NCBI GenBank assembly: GCA_027021785.1
Contig: JALUTR010000216.1
Location: 1 to 38,410, forward strand
DNA length: 38,410 bases
Source: Fidelibacterota bacterium
Lineage (GTDB): Bacteria > Fidelibacterota > Marinisomatia > Marinisomatales > JAADGP01
Direction: 5' to 3'
Shown here: positions 1 to 9,196 of the stretch, in pieces
Layout of the letters: each line of letters starts with the position of its first letter
How positions within the stretch are numbered: the first letter of the stretch is position 1
Made by a program: the position numbers and the translations under genes
The notes under the pieces: generated by a model
Databases searched by the model: none
What the model saw: the letters and a program-made list of their open reading frames with translations, nothing else
Told to the model about the DNA's origin: nothing

Positions 1-309
1 CGGAAACCGAATGATTACGGGGTAGAAATACTGGATTCCAGAAATATCACACGACCCTACAAGGTGATCGCGGTAATATATTGTTCCGGTGGTTTGTTTG
101 ATAATGATAATGACATAGTGGACAGAATTCGTAAGGAGGCTAAAAAATTAGGGGGCGACGCTTTGATTGATCTGGACAAGAAGACGATCAGCTATTTCAG
201 CGGTTCGGCGGTAAAGGTTTTGGACTTTGTTCTTTTTGATACCATAGTCGATACCGAGTGGGAAGCAAAAGTAATCGCCTGGGGAAACGGGGAGGTAAAT
301 CCCGAATAA
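1..309 (+). CDS. Partial hypothetical protein (3' end of gene)
   Basis: The reading frame is open from the first base of the window to the TAA at 307-309, so the gene begins upstream and only its last 102 residues are visible. A GTG at 64 could serve as a start, but the frame upstream (R-K-P-N-D-Y-G-V-E-I-L-D-S-R) reads like protein, so I treat it as a 5'-truncated CDS. The visible part has an alternating beta/alpha pattern: hydrophobic strand VIAVIYCSGG, a charged helix IVDRIRKEAKKLGGDALI, then two more strands. This resembles the end of a small alpha/beta domain. I do not recognise the family and assign no function. It lies 42 bp upstream of the TonB receptor on the same strand, but co-transcription cannot be shown. 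Confidence 0.6.
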   Translation, partial: RKPNDYGVEILDSRNITRPYKVIAVIYCSGGLFDNDNDIVDRIRKEAKKLGGDALIDLDKKTISYFSGSAVKVLDFVLFDTIVDTEWEAKVIAWGNGEVNPE

Positions 310-351
310 CAATTCAGCAGCAGCAAGAGAGTCGACAATTGGTTACATTTA

Positions 352-2820
352 ATGTTCGAGCATATAATTCATAAACTGTTAATAACAGTTACCGCGATTG
401 TGTTTTTTGCTGCTGCTCCTGTTATCAGTCAACAGAATTCCAACTTATTGATCCATGGTGCGGTTCTTACTGACGATAACATACCATTGCCATTTGCAAA
501 TGTTATTGTCGAGGGAACCGAAACGGGAACAATTACCGAAAACGATGGATCTTTTCGTCTCCTCTTACCCCCCGCAGATTCAGTAAAAATAAGATTTGAT
601 TACATTGGTTATGAGCCCAAAAGACTCCTGTTAACACGAAAAGATTTAACCGGGGAGCCCATAATCATTGTTTTGAACATAAAATCATTGTCTTTCAGCC
701 CGATCGAAATCATCGGAAAATCGACCATGGAAAAAAGTCAACTTATCGAACCTTCCCTGCGGATGATCGGGATTCGTGACTTGCAGTCAGTCCCTTCCAT
801 CGGTGGCGGCGATGTATTCAGGGCGCTGCAGAATTTCCCGGGCGTTAATTCATCCAGTGAACTTTCCAATCAATTGTACGTACGCGGCGGGACTCCGGAC
901 CAAAACCTGGTGCTGATAAACGGAATCCCCGTTTATCAACCCTTTCATTTGTTTGGTTTATCCTCATCTGTGGACGATGCTGCCATCGAGTATGTTCGCT
1001 ATTATTCCGGGGGCTTTTCCGTTCGCTTCGGCGATCGTATGAGTTCGGTTCTGGACATCGTCACAAAACCCGGTAGTGATACCCTGACAGCATACCTGGA
1101 TATTAATCTAATCAACGCCGGAGGAACAGTGTCCGGGTCCCTGGGGGATAAATTACGCTGGCGCGTCACCGGCCGAAGGACCTACCTGGACGCTCTGAGC
1201 CGGCCCTTCGGGAAAAAGTTTCCCTATTACTTCTACGACCTGGAAGGGAAAATATCCTTCCTTCCCAACTCACATTCTTTAATAACCCTTAACACATTTG
1301 TCTCCGAAGACGATTACAAGGTCGGGTATGATCGAATAATGTATAACAGATTATACAAATACCATCCTGACAAGGCCATCGCGTATGCGGATTCCAATCA
1401 ATACCGAAAGATCAATAAAAGTCAATTAGGATGGACCAACAGACTCCTGAGCCTGAGGTGGATGAACCGGCATTCACCGGAACACATGAGTGAAGTTACC
1501 GTTTATTTCAGTTCTCTGGGCCAGGACCTTTTCAACCGGAAATCATTCATTCCCAATCCGAAAGCATCCAAATCAACCAGGGACGAAGTGCAATATTATA
1601 ACCGGGAATATTACGATTACAGGAGCGATGCGGCCGTCGCGGAGACGAAACTGGTGGACGTCGGAATTAACCTGTTTCACGAATGGACATTATCCAAAAT
1701 TTCGGAGGTTTCCCTGGGTAGCGGATATTCCCTACGGAATCTGAATTATACCTGGAATACATCGGATTTTGATATAATCAGTCCCTATATAAATATATTC
1801 ATGGACTTCCCCCCCGATTCCATGAATACCAATCTGGAACTAAAAACGGTGTATGGTTTCGCGGAGTATATCCTGCAACCGGTGAAAGGGCTTTGGCTGC
1901 GGGGAGGGCTTCGTTTAACAAACTACTCCGTCTATTCAAAAACGGCCGTCGATCCAAGGGTCAACCTCACCTGGACATTCAATCCAAACTGGACGGTAAA
2001 GCTTAGCTGGGGGCTTTTCAGCCAGGCATTGTCTTCCGCTACGGAGTACGGTTTTTACAATGTAGCCAGTCTTTATTTTCCCAATAAGGTTAATTTTCCG
2101 CAAGCCGGTCACACTCTGGCAGGTGTAATTTTTGATAACCGGAATAATCTGCTGCTGGATTTTTCCGTCTATTCCAAATCATTTTCAAACCTGTTGTATT
2201 ATAATAAAAAGGGAGAAGCGGGCACGGGAAAAGGTGTTTCACATGGAATTGAATTTTTGTCCTCCTACACACCGAATTCATCCGTATTCATACAACTGGC
2301 TTACGGGTATTCAATTACTGAAAAAACCCAGGGTGGGGAAAGATTTTATCCCAATTATGACCAACGACATAAAATCAACCTGCGGGCCGGGATTCAGTTA
2401 AAACGAAATTGGATGCTGAACGTGAATTGGTCGTTCACCACCGGTCGACCCGGTAACCTGGCTACAAATCTGGCATATTCCGCAGATATTTCCGGAGATG
2501 ATACGGGAGTATTTATCCAGCCAATACCTTTCGTTTTGGAGCTTCCCAAAAACGTATTTCGCTACCCGGCTTTCCATCGTTTGGATATTTCATTAACGAA
2601 AACCTGGTCTCTCAGGAAAGGTCTTTTCTCCGGTTATTTTCAGATCCTCAATCTTTACAATCGGGCCAACGTCGTGTATTATGAAGACATCAAGGAGGAA
2701 TATAAGGAAGTACCGGACCCCGATCTCCCCGGTCATACCATCACCAAACCGGTCTATACTTCCAGGCAATTTAACGGCTTCCCATTTTTCCCCACCATCG
2801 GAATATCTTATGCGTTTTAA
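352..2820 (+). CDS. TonB-dependent outer-membrane receptor with carboxypeptidase-regulatory-like domain
   Basis: An 822-residue energy-coupled outer-membrane receptor, substrate unknown. Residues 1-26 are a signal peptide (KLLITVTAIVFFAAAPVISQ). Residues about 30-115 form a CarboxypepD_reg-like Ig fold (HGAVLTDDNIPLPFANVIV...GTETGTITENDGSF), the N-terminal extension usual in FCB-group receptors. The plug follows at about 135-235 (LQSVPSIGGGDVFRALQNFPGV, LYVRGGTPDQNLVLINGIPVYQP, and FSVRFGDRMSSVLDIVTKPG). The rest is a beta-barrel rich in aromatic strands and ending in YAF, with the terminal Phe expected for Bam recognition. The length fits the family. The next gene starts inside the last codons of this one (11-bp overlap), which implies translational coupling. 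No clear Shine-Dalgarno precedes the ATG. The domain assignment is firm; no sequence feature identifies the ligand. Confidence 0.93.
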   Translation: MFEHIIHKLLITVTAIVFFAAAPVISQQNSNLLIHGAVLTDDNIPLPFANVIVEGTETGTITENDGSFRLLLPPADSVKIRFDYIGYEPKRLLLTRKDLTGEPIIIVLNIKSLSFSPIEIIGKSTMEKSQLIEPSLRMIGIRDLQSVPSIGGGDVFRALQNFPGVNSSSELSNQLYVRGGTPDQNLVLINGIPVYQPFHLFGLSSSVDDAAIEYVRYYSGGFSVRFGDRMSSVLDIVTKPGSDTLTAYLDINLINAGGTVSGSLGDKLRWRVTGRRTYLDALSRPFGKKFPYYFYDLEGKISFLPNSHSLITLNTFVSEDDYKVGYDRIMYNRLYKYHPDKAIAYADSNQYRKINKSQLGWTNRLLSLRWMNRHSPEHMSEVTVYFSSLGQDLFNRKSFIPNPKASKSTRDEVQYYNREYYDYRSDAAVAETKLVDVGINLFHEWTLSKISEVSLGSGYSLRNLNYTWNTSDFDIISPYINIFMDFPPDSMNTNLELKTVYGFAEYILQPVKGLWLRGGLRLTNYSVYSKTAVDPRVNLTWTFNPNWTVKLSWGLFSQALSSATEYGFYNVASLYFPNKVNFPQAGHTLAGVIFDNRNNLLLDFSVYSKSFSNLLYYNKKGEAGTGKGVSHGIEFLSSYTPNSSVFIQLAYGYSITEKTQGGERFYPNYDQRHKINLRAGIQLKRNWMLNVNWSFTTGRPGNLATNLAYSADISGDDTGVFIQPIPFVLELPKNVFRYPAFHRLDISLTKTWSLRKGLFSGYFQILNLYNRANVVYYEDIKEEYKEVPDPDLPGHTITKPVYTSRQFNGFPFFPTIGISYAF

Positions 2821-3709
2821 ACACATTATTACCATAGCCTGGCTCCTTTTCCTGACCTCCGGTTGCAGCACCGAACCGGAATTGAATCCGGATAAATTAC
2901 ATGAATACCGGTTTATTCTCTGTACACTCAATATGACGCCCGGCAGGTACGGGATTCCTGAGCAAAACTTCGTCCAACAAGTTAGTGTCCAGAAAGTACG
3001 CTACCTTATCGACTTGGTTTTCAATCCCGACAAAGAACAAACCTTTGGCGTTAATGACGCGGAAGTCTCCATAATCGGCCCCGACTCCACTTTTCACTTC
3101 AAAAATATCGGAAACGGTTTGTATGAATATGCGCGCCAGGATACGATTACACCTTTCCGATACGGCGCCCAATATTCCCTTAAGGTTATTTTCCCCGATG
3201 GAACAGAAGCTGTGTCGACGATTACTACGCCTATGATTTATTTCGAACCGAAAAAAGACACCATTCGGGTGCAACCCGATAGTGTCACCTCGTGGACGTA
3301 TCCACCGGAAGGCGGACGATACCCTTTAACATATACCGGAGCGCATTTCAGTGATACCATATTTTTCCGCATTACCGAAGGATCCGTATTAAACAGCCCG
3401 GCTCCCTCCATTTTCTTATCAGGCCATTCCTGGAATACCGAATCCTTTTGGGTAGCGATGGACACAACTGCAGAATCACTTATCTTCCGGACCGCCGCCG
3501 ATAAACCCGGCGATTTTGTTAACCGTAAAGTGATTGGATCGTATATGGTCTTTCATCAGGGATTTATCGATTATAACAATATGACAAGAGATGATTCCTG
3601 GCCGATAGAGAATCTTGAGGAAATATCAAATATCAATGGAGCTTTTGGAATATTTACCGCGCCTCCTTATGACATTAATAAACAATATATTTTAGCCTTG
3701 AAAAAGTAA
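2810..3709 (+). CDS. DUF4249-like surface lipoprotein partnered with the TonB receptor
   Basis: A 299-residue lipoprotein. I chose the ATG at 2810 because it gives a textbook lipoprotein signal (MRFKHIITIAWLLFLTSGC, lipobox LTSG/C). The open frame extends further upstream only within the receptor gene. The mature part has the pattern of DUF4249 proteins: an early segment on the variable, an Ig-like module with VNDAEVSIIGPDSTFHF, the GNGLYEY turn, and a GAQYSLKVIFPDGTEAVSTITTP strand pair. In Bacteroidota these lipoproteins are encoded next to TonB receptors and are thought to sit on the outer-membrane surface as accessory components. The 11-bp overlap with the receptor supports the pairing. 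The family call rests on pattern recognition only and the C-terminal half is less typical. Confidence 0.72.
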   Translation: MRFKHIITIAWLLFLTSGCSTEPELNPDKLHEYRFILCTLNMTPGRYGIPEQNFVQQVSVQKVRYLIDLVFNPDKEQTFGVNDAEVSIIGPDSTFHFKNIGNGLYEYARQDTITPFRYGAQYSLKVIFPDGTEAVSTITTPMIYFEPKKDTIRVQPDSVTSWTYPPEGGRYPLTYTGAHFSDTIFFRITEGSVLNSPAPSIFLSGHSWNTESFWVAMDTTAESLIFRTAADKPGDFVNRKVIGSYMVFHQGFIDYNNMTRDDSWPIENLEEISNINGAFGIFTAPPYDINKQYILALKK

Positions 3710-3739
3710 CCGACAAATAAAACCGACAAGGGAGTTCAC

Positions 3740-4390
3740 ATGTTTGTAATATTACCTTCAACACAGCGATTGACAACCCTGAAAAAAATGAAACAAACAT
3801 TCATTTTTTTCGCCTTTCTTTCGTTCCTTAGCGCCGAAAACGGAAAAGTCCCGCTCATCGACCTGCACTACGTCATAGCTCCTGCTCCAAATTTTCAGTA
3901 CGCGTCAAATGAAAGCGGCAATAACCGGGATTACACTTTCGGCCTTTCGTTTCCGGTACCAAAAAAACAAAACTTCCGCTTCGGAATCGATATCATGCTG
4001 AAATCGTGGACGGCTTACCGGCTTTACCGGTTTGAGCAGGATTTATTGTACGAAAACCAGAGTGTCGGCAATACGGATGAACTGTTTGAACACAGCCTTT
4101 TGGGAGCGGCGCCATATCTGAGCGGGACAATCAATAATAAGGGCGATTTCTGGGACAAAGCAACTTTTTCATTTGGAGTTTTGGCGGGTCACCCCGATAC
4201 GCCGAATAAGGTATGGCTCAAGAAATGGGGGAAAATAACGGACAGGATTGTGTTTACACCGTTCCTCCGACTCGAGCGTCCCCTGATTGCAAAGTATCCG
4301 TGGATCATCGGAATGGCCCAGTTTTATTATGTGCCCGGAGCGGGGCTCGTCTCCTCGTTGTTGATCGGCGCGGATGTCAGATTGTGGTGA
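3740..4390 (+). CDS. Small predicted outer-membrane beta-barrel protein
   Basis: A 216-residue protein of unknown function. The ATG at 3740 has a good ribosome site (AAGGGAG about 8 nt upstream). A second ATG at 3788 would begin directly at a signal peptide (KQTFIFFAFLSFLSAENG), so the true N-terminus is uncertain, but either start gives an exported protein. The mature part has alternating short amphipathic strands (FGLSFPVPKKQNFRFGIDIMLK, ATFSFGVLAGH, IVFTPFLRLERPL, SSLLIGADVRLW) and ends in an aromatic residue, as small outer-membrane barrels do. It follows the receptor/lipoprotein pair by 30 bp on the same strand, so it is probably the third gene of that operon. The gene converges on the downstream permease, leaving 27 bp between the two stops. 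Confidence 0.75.
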   Translation: MFVILPSTQRLTTLKKMKQTFIFFAFLSFLSAENGKVPLIDLHYVIAPAPNFQYASNESGNNRDYTFGLSFPVPKKQNFRFGIDIMLKSWTAYRLYRFEQDLLYENQSVGNTDELFEHSLLGAAPYLSGTINNKGDFWDKATFSFGVLAGHPDTPNKVWLKKWGKITDRIVFTPFLRLERPLIAKYPWIIGMAQFYYVPGAGLVSSLLIGADVRLW

Positions 4391-4417
4391 GGGGAGCGAG
4401 GGGGAAAATCGGCGGGA

Positions 4418-6226
4418 TCAATATCCCCCGGGCGAAAACGGCCATAAAAGGGGGATAAGAAAACTGGCGGTAATCCACAGCACAATCGACAGCGGCAATC
4501 CAACCCGCATGTAATCGGTGAATTTATACCCGCCGGGGCCATAAACCATCAGGTTGGTCTGGTACCCCACCGGCGTGATAAAAGAAGACGAAGCAGCAAA
4601 ACAAATGGCGAAGATAAACGGACGGGGGTCCAATCCCATTTTGGCGGCCATGGTCAGGGCAATCGGTGTCATGATAATCGCGGTGGCGGCATTGGACGAA
4701 ACTTCGGTCATAATCAGCGTGATCAAATACAGCACAGCCAACATGATGTTGGGTTGAATCGATTCCGGGAAGCGGGTCATCAGATTGTACAGGTTGGTCC
4801 CTACCCAATCGGCCGTGCCGCTGGTCTGAATTACCTGTCCCAGGGGAATCAGGGCGGCGATCAGGATAATTACCTGCCAACGGATGGCGTAGTATGATTC
4901 ATTGGGCGTGATCAAGCCGAAAACCAACAAAACCGCCACTCCGATGATGGTTCCTTTCAGGATGGTTGTATACCCGACGGCGGCCAAGCCGATAATGCTT
5001 AAAATAACAACAATGCTTAACCACCAGAAACGCTGTTTCCGTAAAGTAACATCTATTTCCTCCATGACGATGAAGTCACCGGTGGAGGCAAGGGCGCGTA
5101 TTTTTTCCCGCGGTCCGTAAACCAACAACGTATCGTACGCCGCCAGTAAGACATGGGCGATCTTTCTCCGGAATAATTCCCCCTCCCTCCGGATCGCCAG
5201 CACAAAACAGCCGAAGCGGCGACGAAAATTCACTTCTTTCAAACTCTTACCGACCAGGTCGGATTTGTCGGTCAGCAAACATTCCACCAACACATTATTT
5301 TCACGTAAAAGTTCACTGTGGGTCAATTTCTGATCCGTAAGCATGGCCACCTTTTCCACTTCCTTCAGTCGCAGGAAATTATCCAACGCGCCACGAATGA
5401 AAAGAATATCTCCGGCCTGTAGTTTCGTGTCGCGGATATTGGTGGTAATGGTTTTATCGCCACGGAGAATATCCAATACGGTCACGTCGTAATTCTTATT
5501 AAGTCCCCGCTGCAAACAGGTTTTACCTACCAGGGGAGAATCCGGCAGGACTTTCACCTCGGTCAGGAAACCACCCATGTGGAAACTTTTGGTCAAACTT
5601 GATGTGACGGTCCTCGAAGGCAGCAGTTTGTTCCCAAGCAATAGGATATAGGATAACCCGATAACCAGTTGAATCGCGCCGTAGCGCGCGAACTCGAACA
5701 TCCCAAGTGGAATTTGATTGTCAGTTTTAACGAAAATGGAATTCACCAGTAGGTTGGTGGAGGTGCCGACCAGGGTAAGGGTTCCCCCAAGAATGGCGGC
5801 ATAGCTAAGGGGAATCAATACCTTGGACGGACTGATCCGATAGGATTGCGCGATCCGCATGGTGATGGGAATAAATATGGCGACAACGGCGGTATTATTA
5901 ACAACCGCGGAAGCTAAGGCAATGCTAAGCAGGTAAACGGTCAATCCCAACACCATGGAACGATTGAAGAGCTGGTTGATTTTTACAATCAAATATTCCA
6001 ATACGTGCGTTTTCTGGATGGCATTACTCAATACAAACAGTAAGGCAATGGTAATAACCGCCGGATTCGAGAAACCTGTAATGGCATCATTTGGCGATAC
6101 CAATCCGGCGATCAGCAAGATTCCCAGGATGGTAAATGCCGTTACATCAATCGGCAACGCTTCCGTCACAAACAGGATGAAACCCAGGGTAACTATACTT
6201 AATACAACGGCAATTTCGACAGTCAT
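4418..6226 (-). CDS. SLC13/DASS-family anion permease with two RCK_C (TrkA-C) domains
   Basis: A 602-residue inner-membrane transporter of the ion-transporter/DASS superfamily. An N-terminal membrane half (about 1-200) holds the first signature (NNTAVVAIFIP near 110, and GTSTNLLVNS near 154-163, the SNT-type hairpin that binds carboxylate or sulfate and Na+ in the family). Two soluble RCK_C domains follow at about 205-290 and 300-390 (SPLVGKTCLQRGLNKNYDVTVLDILRG...AGDILFIRG and VGKSLKEVNFRRRFGCFVLAIRREG...DTLLVYG). A second membrane half carries the matching SNAAT motif at about 511-515 and GYQTNLMVYGPGGYKFTDY near the end. SLC13 proteins with inserted RCK_C domains are often annotated as sulfate or citrate permeases; the substrate is not readable here. 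It is a close paralogue of the next gene on the same strand. Likely uptake of sulfate or a dicarboxylate. Confidence 0.92.
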   Translation of the reverse strand: MTVEIAVVLSIVTLGFILFVTEALPIDVTAFTILGILLIAGLVSPNDAITGFSNPAVITIALLFVLSNAIQKTHVLEYLIVKINQLFNRSMVLGLTVYLLSIALASAVVNNTAVVAIFIPITMRIAQSYRISPSKVLIPLSYAAILGGTLTLVGTSTNLLVNSIFVKTDNQIPLGMFEFARYGAIQLVIGLSYILLLGNKLLPSRTVTSSLTKSFHMGGFLTEVKVLPDSPLVGKTCLQRGLNKNYDVTVLDILRGDKTITTNIRDTKLQAGDILFIRGALDNFLRLKEVEKVAMLTDQKLTHSELLRENNVLVECLLTDKSDLVGKSLKEVNFRRRFGCFVLAIRREGELFRRKIAHVLLAAYDTLLVYGPREKIRALASTGDFIVMEEIDVTLRKQRFWWLSIVVILSIIGLAAVGYTTILKGTIIGVAVLLVFGLITPNESYYAIRWQVIILIAALIPLGQVIQTSGTADWVGTNLYNLMTRFPESIQPNIMLAVLYLITLIMTEVSSNAATAIIMTPIALTMAAKMGLDPRPFIFAICFAASSSFITPVGYQTNLMVYGPGGYKFTDYMRVGLPLSIVLWITASFLIPLLWPFSPGGY

Positions 6227-6784
6227 AAGAAAGATCTAATAATTACCTGCAAAACGGAAAACGATATCCATTGGTGCTGTGCCATGATCGGAAATTTAAC
6301 TCTAATTGTAACTTAACTGTAATTCCCTTTTTACCCGGATTATCCCCTTATGAATCGGGATTCTTATTGTCAGACACGAATTGCACAAATTTTTCGAAGG
6401 AATATGAAACCGACTATATTTTTGTTTTCAGACATCCAACAAGGCTAAGTGACAGGTCAAGGCAAAGGAAATTGAACAGTGGCATAACTTGGTACGTCGG
6501 AATTCATCATAAAAATTGTATTATGTTTCCCGTCATTTCAACGGTGAATGAACGGTCGGCGCCCCTGCGGGTATTAATTGGCACGTATTCGATTCAGAAG
6601 ATTAACCCCGGATATATCGTTTATCGTAATCAAATTCTTCCTACTGATGTACGCATCACTTGCAAAATCGGCATAGGCTTTCAAATTGCATGCGTGAAAC
6701 CAAATATACGAATTTTACGAAAGAATTATTTTATTAATAACGCTCTTGACCGGAAAACATGATCCTGCGGGGTCTCCCAACAAT

Positions 6785-6816
6785 CCCCTCCATCAAGAGG
6801 GGTGGCCCCGAAGGGG
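6785..6816. repeat. GC-rich double-hairpin repeat remnant
   Basis: Two adjacent small inverted repeats: arms CCCCTC and GAGGGG around a 6-nt loop, then CCCC/GGGG around GAA, followed by ACGGGGTG. The block is sharply more GC-rich than its surroundings. The form resembles the short palindromic repeats scattered through intergenic regions of many FCB-group genomes. Only one copy was found in this window, so its status as a dispersed repeat is inference. Confidence 0.45.
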
Positions 6817-6972
6817 ACGGGGTGTGTACCGGATAATTGCATTTTCACCGACGCTTTGGTTTGCGATGGTGTTTTATCACGAGGGTACGAAGTGGTTTTA
6901 TTGAAGATTGACAATTGTCGATCGAAAATTTCTGGATGCCAAAAACTTTTCATTTCATTTCCTTCGCGGTGA

Positions 6973-7003
6973 ATAACCGCAAAGATCCAGAGCACGCAAA
7001 GAG
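6973..7003 (-). repeat. R2 dispersed repeat, copy 1 (CTTTGCG-type)
   Basis: On the minus strand it reads CTCTTTGCGTGCTCTGGATC followed by TTTGCGGTTAT. It matches, in inverted orientation, the copy at 7056-7085, and it matches the copy at 30548-30577. On the plus strand it is followed by two T-runs (about 7004-7023), so it could act as a transcript end, although no plus-strand gene lies upstream. The function is unknown. Confidence 0.6.
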
Positions 7004-7055
7004 ATTTTTTTAATGTTTTTTTCTTGAGTCAAATAATGCTTTCGTACTTTAATAA

Positions 7056-7085
7056 ACCTTCGCGTCCTTGGCATCTCAGCGGTAA
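7056..7085 (+). repeat. R2 dispersed repeat, copy 2
   Basis: The plus strand reads ACCTTCGCGTCCTTGGCATC followed by TCAGCGGTAAA. It begins 14 bp beyond the stop codon of the minus-strand permease gene ending at 7099. Its placement and orientation relative to that stop match copy 3, which lies 17 bp beyond the stop at 30594. It is the inverse of copy 1, with about 50 bp between them, so the two could pair imperfectly into a long stem. Confidence 0.6.
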
Positions 7086-7098
7086 AGCCGGAAACCCG

Positions 7099-8895
7099 TC
7101 AGGAAAAAGGCCAGAATATGGGGATGAATATAATGGCGGCTATCCAGAGCGCAACAGCCAACGGCAAGCCGACCTTGATATAGTCGGTAAACTTATACCC
7201 CCCCGGGCCATAGACCATTAGATTGGTTTGATAACCAACCGGGGTTACCAACGAGGCCGAAGCCGCGTAACAAATCGCGAAGATGAAAGGACGGGGATTC
7301 AGACCCATTTGGGATGCCATTACCAGGGCAATGGGGGTCATGATGATAGCCGTCGCCGCGTTGGATGACACTTCCGTGAGAATCATTGTTAACAAATAAA
7401 TAAACGACAGCAACACAATGGGTTGATACTGGTCGGGGAAAATACCGATCAACCGGGACAATCCCCCGCCGATCCAATCGGCCGTGCCGGTACTCTGGAT
7501 TACATAACCCAGGGGGATCAGGGCCGCAATCAGGACGATAACCTGCCAGTGGATGGATTGATAGGCTTCATTGGGACGCAGGACCCGGAAGATCAGGAGA
7601 ATTACCACACCGACCAAGGTCCCTTTGAGAATCGGTACCCACCCTAAAGCGGCCAACATAACCGCCAGAACAATAACAACTGCACTTAACCACCAAAACC
7701 GATGCTTCTTCAATGTCGCGTCGATTTCCTCTAATACGATAAAATCTCCGGAGGCTGCCAGTTCATTGATTTTATCACGTGTCCCATAAACCAATAATGT
7801 ATCGAATACATTCAAAATCACATGGGAAATCTTCCTTCGTAAAATGGTTCCTTCCCGGCGAATCGCCAATACGAAACACCCGAATTTTTGTCTGAAACCG
7901 GTATCTTTTAAACTCTTTCCAGGCAAACCGGATTTTTCCGTGAGCAAACATTCAACCAGGATATTGTTCTCGTTCCGCAATTCCTCATGGGTAAGTTTTT
8001 CATCGGTTAACATGGTGATTTTTTCAATTTCCTTCATTCTCAGGAAGTCATCCAATGATCCCCTGACAAAGAGCACATCCCCTTCCTTTAAAACCGTGTC
8101 GCGAATGTTGGTGGAAATCAATTTATCGCCCCGCAAAATATCCAGAACAATAACATCATAATTCTGGTTAATACCACGTTCCAGGCACGTTTTCCCCACT
8201 AACGGCGAATCTTTCGTGATTTTCACCTCGGTCAGATAGCCTCCCATGTGATAGCTCTTCGTCAAACTTGAAGTCACCGTTCTTGACGGCAACATACGAT
8301 AAGCAAAAACGATGATATAGACCAACCCGATCGCCAGTTTGATTCCACCGAACCTGGCAAATTCAAACATCCCCAATGGTGGATAATCGGTGCTTTGGAG
8401 CAAAATCGAATTGACCAATAAATTCGTGGAAGTACCCACCAGGGTCAGAGTTCCGCCCAATACGGCGGCATAACTCAGGGGGATTAGAACCTTCGAGGGG
8501 CTGATACGATACTTATGTGCCAGCCGGATCGTTACCGGCATGAATATCGCCACAATGGCGGTATTATTCACGACGGCGGAAGCGATCGCGATGGAAACGA
8601 GGTACAGGGTTAATCCCAGGGTCTTGGACCGCCGCGCGAGTTTATTGAGATGTAAAACCAGATATTCCAACAGGCCGGTCTTTTGCAAAGAGTGGCTCAG
8701 GATAAACAACGCGGCGATGGTAATTACCGCCGGATTGGAGAAACCTTTTATACTGTCTGCCGGGGACAATAATCCCGATACCAGTAATATCCCCAAGACC
8801 GTAAGCGCCGTAACATCAATAGGCAATGCTTCCGTTACAAACAAAATGAAGGCTAACCCGATGACAAACAGAATGAAACCGATTTCTATGGTCAT
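7099..8895 (-). CDS. SLC13/DASS-family anion permease with two RCK_C domains (paralogue)
   Basis: A 598-residue paralogue of the 4418-6226 product, collinear over its whole length and identical in long stretches (FILFVTEALPIDVTA near the N-terminus, SYAA-LGGTLTLVGTSTNLL, and MVYGPGGYKFTDY near the C-terminus). The layout is the same: membrane half with NNTA and GTSTNLL signatures, two RCK_C domains (SPLVGKTCLERG...DVLFVRG; GLPGKSLKDTGFRQKFGCFVLAIRREG), membrane half with SSNAATAIIMTPIAL. Differences lie mainly in loops and in some membrane segments (VLAVMLAALGWVPILKG versus ILSIIGLAAVGYTTILKG). Duplication followed by divergence suggests related but distinct substrates or affinities. The ATG at 8895 is the natural start because it aligns with the paralogue. 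The substrate is unknown. Confidence 0.92.
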   Translation of the reverse strand: MTIEIGFILFVIGLAFILFVTEALPIDVTALTVLGILLVSGLLSPADSIKGFSNPAVITIAALFILSHSLQKTGLLEYLVLHLNKLARRSKTLGLTLYLVSIAIASAVVNNTAIVAIFMPVTIRLAHKYRISPSKVLIPLSYAAVLGGTLTLVGTSTNLLVNSILLQSTDYPPLGMFEFARFGGIKLAIGLVYIIVFAYRMLPSRTVTSSLTKSYHMGGYLTEVKITKDSPLVGKTCLERGINQNYDVIVLDILRGDKLISTNIRDTVLKEGDVLFVRGSLDDFLRMKEIEKITMLTDEKLTHEELRNENNILVECLLTEKSGLPGKSLKDTGFRQKFGCFVLAIRREGTILRRKISHVILNVFDTLLVYGTRDKINELAASGDFIVLEEIDATLKKHRFWWLSAVVIVLAVMLAALGWVPILKGTLVGVVILLIFRVLRPNEAYQSIHWQVIVLIAALIPLGYVIQSTGTADWIGGGLSRLIGIFPDQYQPIVLLSFIYLLTMILTEVSSNAATAIIMTPIALVMASQMGLNPRPFIFAICYAASASLVTPVGYQTNLMVYGPGGYKFTDYIKVGLPLAVALWIAAIIFIPIFWPFS

Positions 8896-9196
8896 TCGTA
8901 ATCTTTCAGTTACGCACGTTTATTTTCATCCGGCCTTCGTCTAACAAGATCCGGGAACCGATCGCAGGCGGCGGAGCAGTCCCCCGGCGGGTCTGTTTTT
9001 TTTGTGCATCTTTCATCTCCTGGAGAACGGGTATCGGCTTCCCGGCATTTTCATTACTTGTTCCCCTTCCCAAACTAAAGACGTCTCTCTTCTCCCGCGC
9101 CCCGGATTTTTTAACTCAGTTAAAACGAATTACAATAAGAATGTCGGGATACGGGTTACCACAATTGCTTCTCCCGCGACCGATCAAGGCATTAAA
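8896..9196. other. Non-coding spacer upstream of the permease gene
   Basis: 301 bp between the permease start (minus strand) and the stop of the HD-GYP gene (minus strand). An open frame running through it on the plus strand is the antisense shadow of the HD-GYP gene. I see a GC-rich patch at about 8960-8995 followed by a T-run on the plus strand, but no convincing terminator or promoter motif. Confidence 0.5.

Larger units (their letters stand above)
6227..7098. other. Repeat-rich non-coding spacer between two permease paralogues
   Basis: This 872-bp stretch has no convincing gene. A 163-codon open frame at 6271-6762 (+) looks random: no domain pattern, no ribosome site, many Cys/Arg/Asn. 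The left part (6227-6330), upstream of the 6226 gene, is AT-rich and must hold its promoter. The right part contains at least three repeat remnants: a GC-rich double hairpin at 6785-6816, and two inverted copies of a GCAAAG-type repeat at 6973-7003 and 7056-7085. A 10-bp palindrome GACAATTGTC lies at about 6910-6919. T-runs follow the first GCAAAG copy (about 7004-7023). It reads as decayed sequence between duplicated genes. Confidence 0.7.

Noticed and set aside
4400-4430. GGGAT/ATCCC hairpin between convergent genes, considered as a bidirectional terminator
   Set aside because: Only five base pairs, no T-run, and it overlaps the end of the permease CDS.
6271-6762. A 163-codon open frame on the plus strand
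   Set aside because: No ribosome site, no domain pattern, composition like random AT-rich DNA, and it runs toward a repeat-rich spacer.
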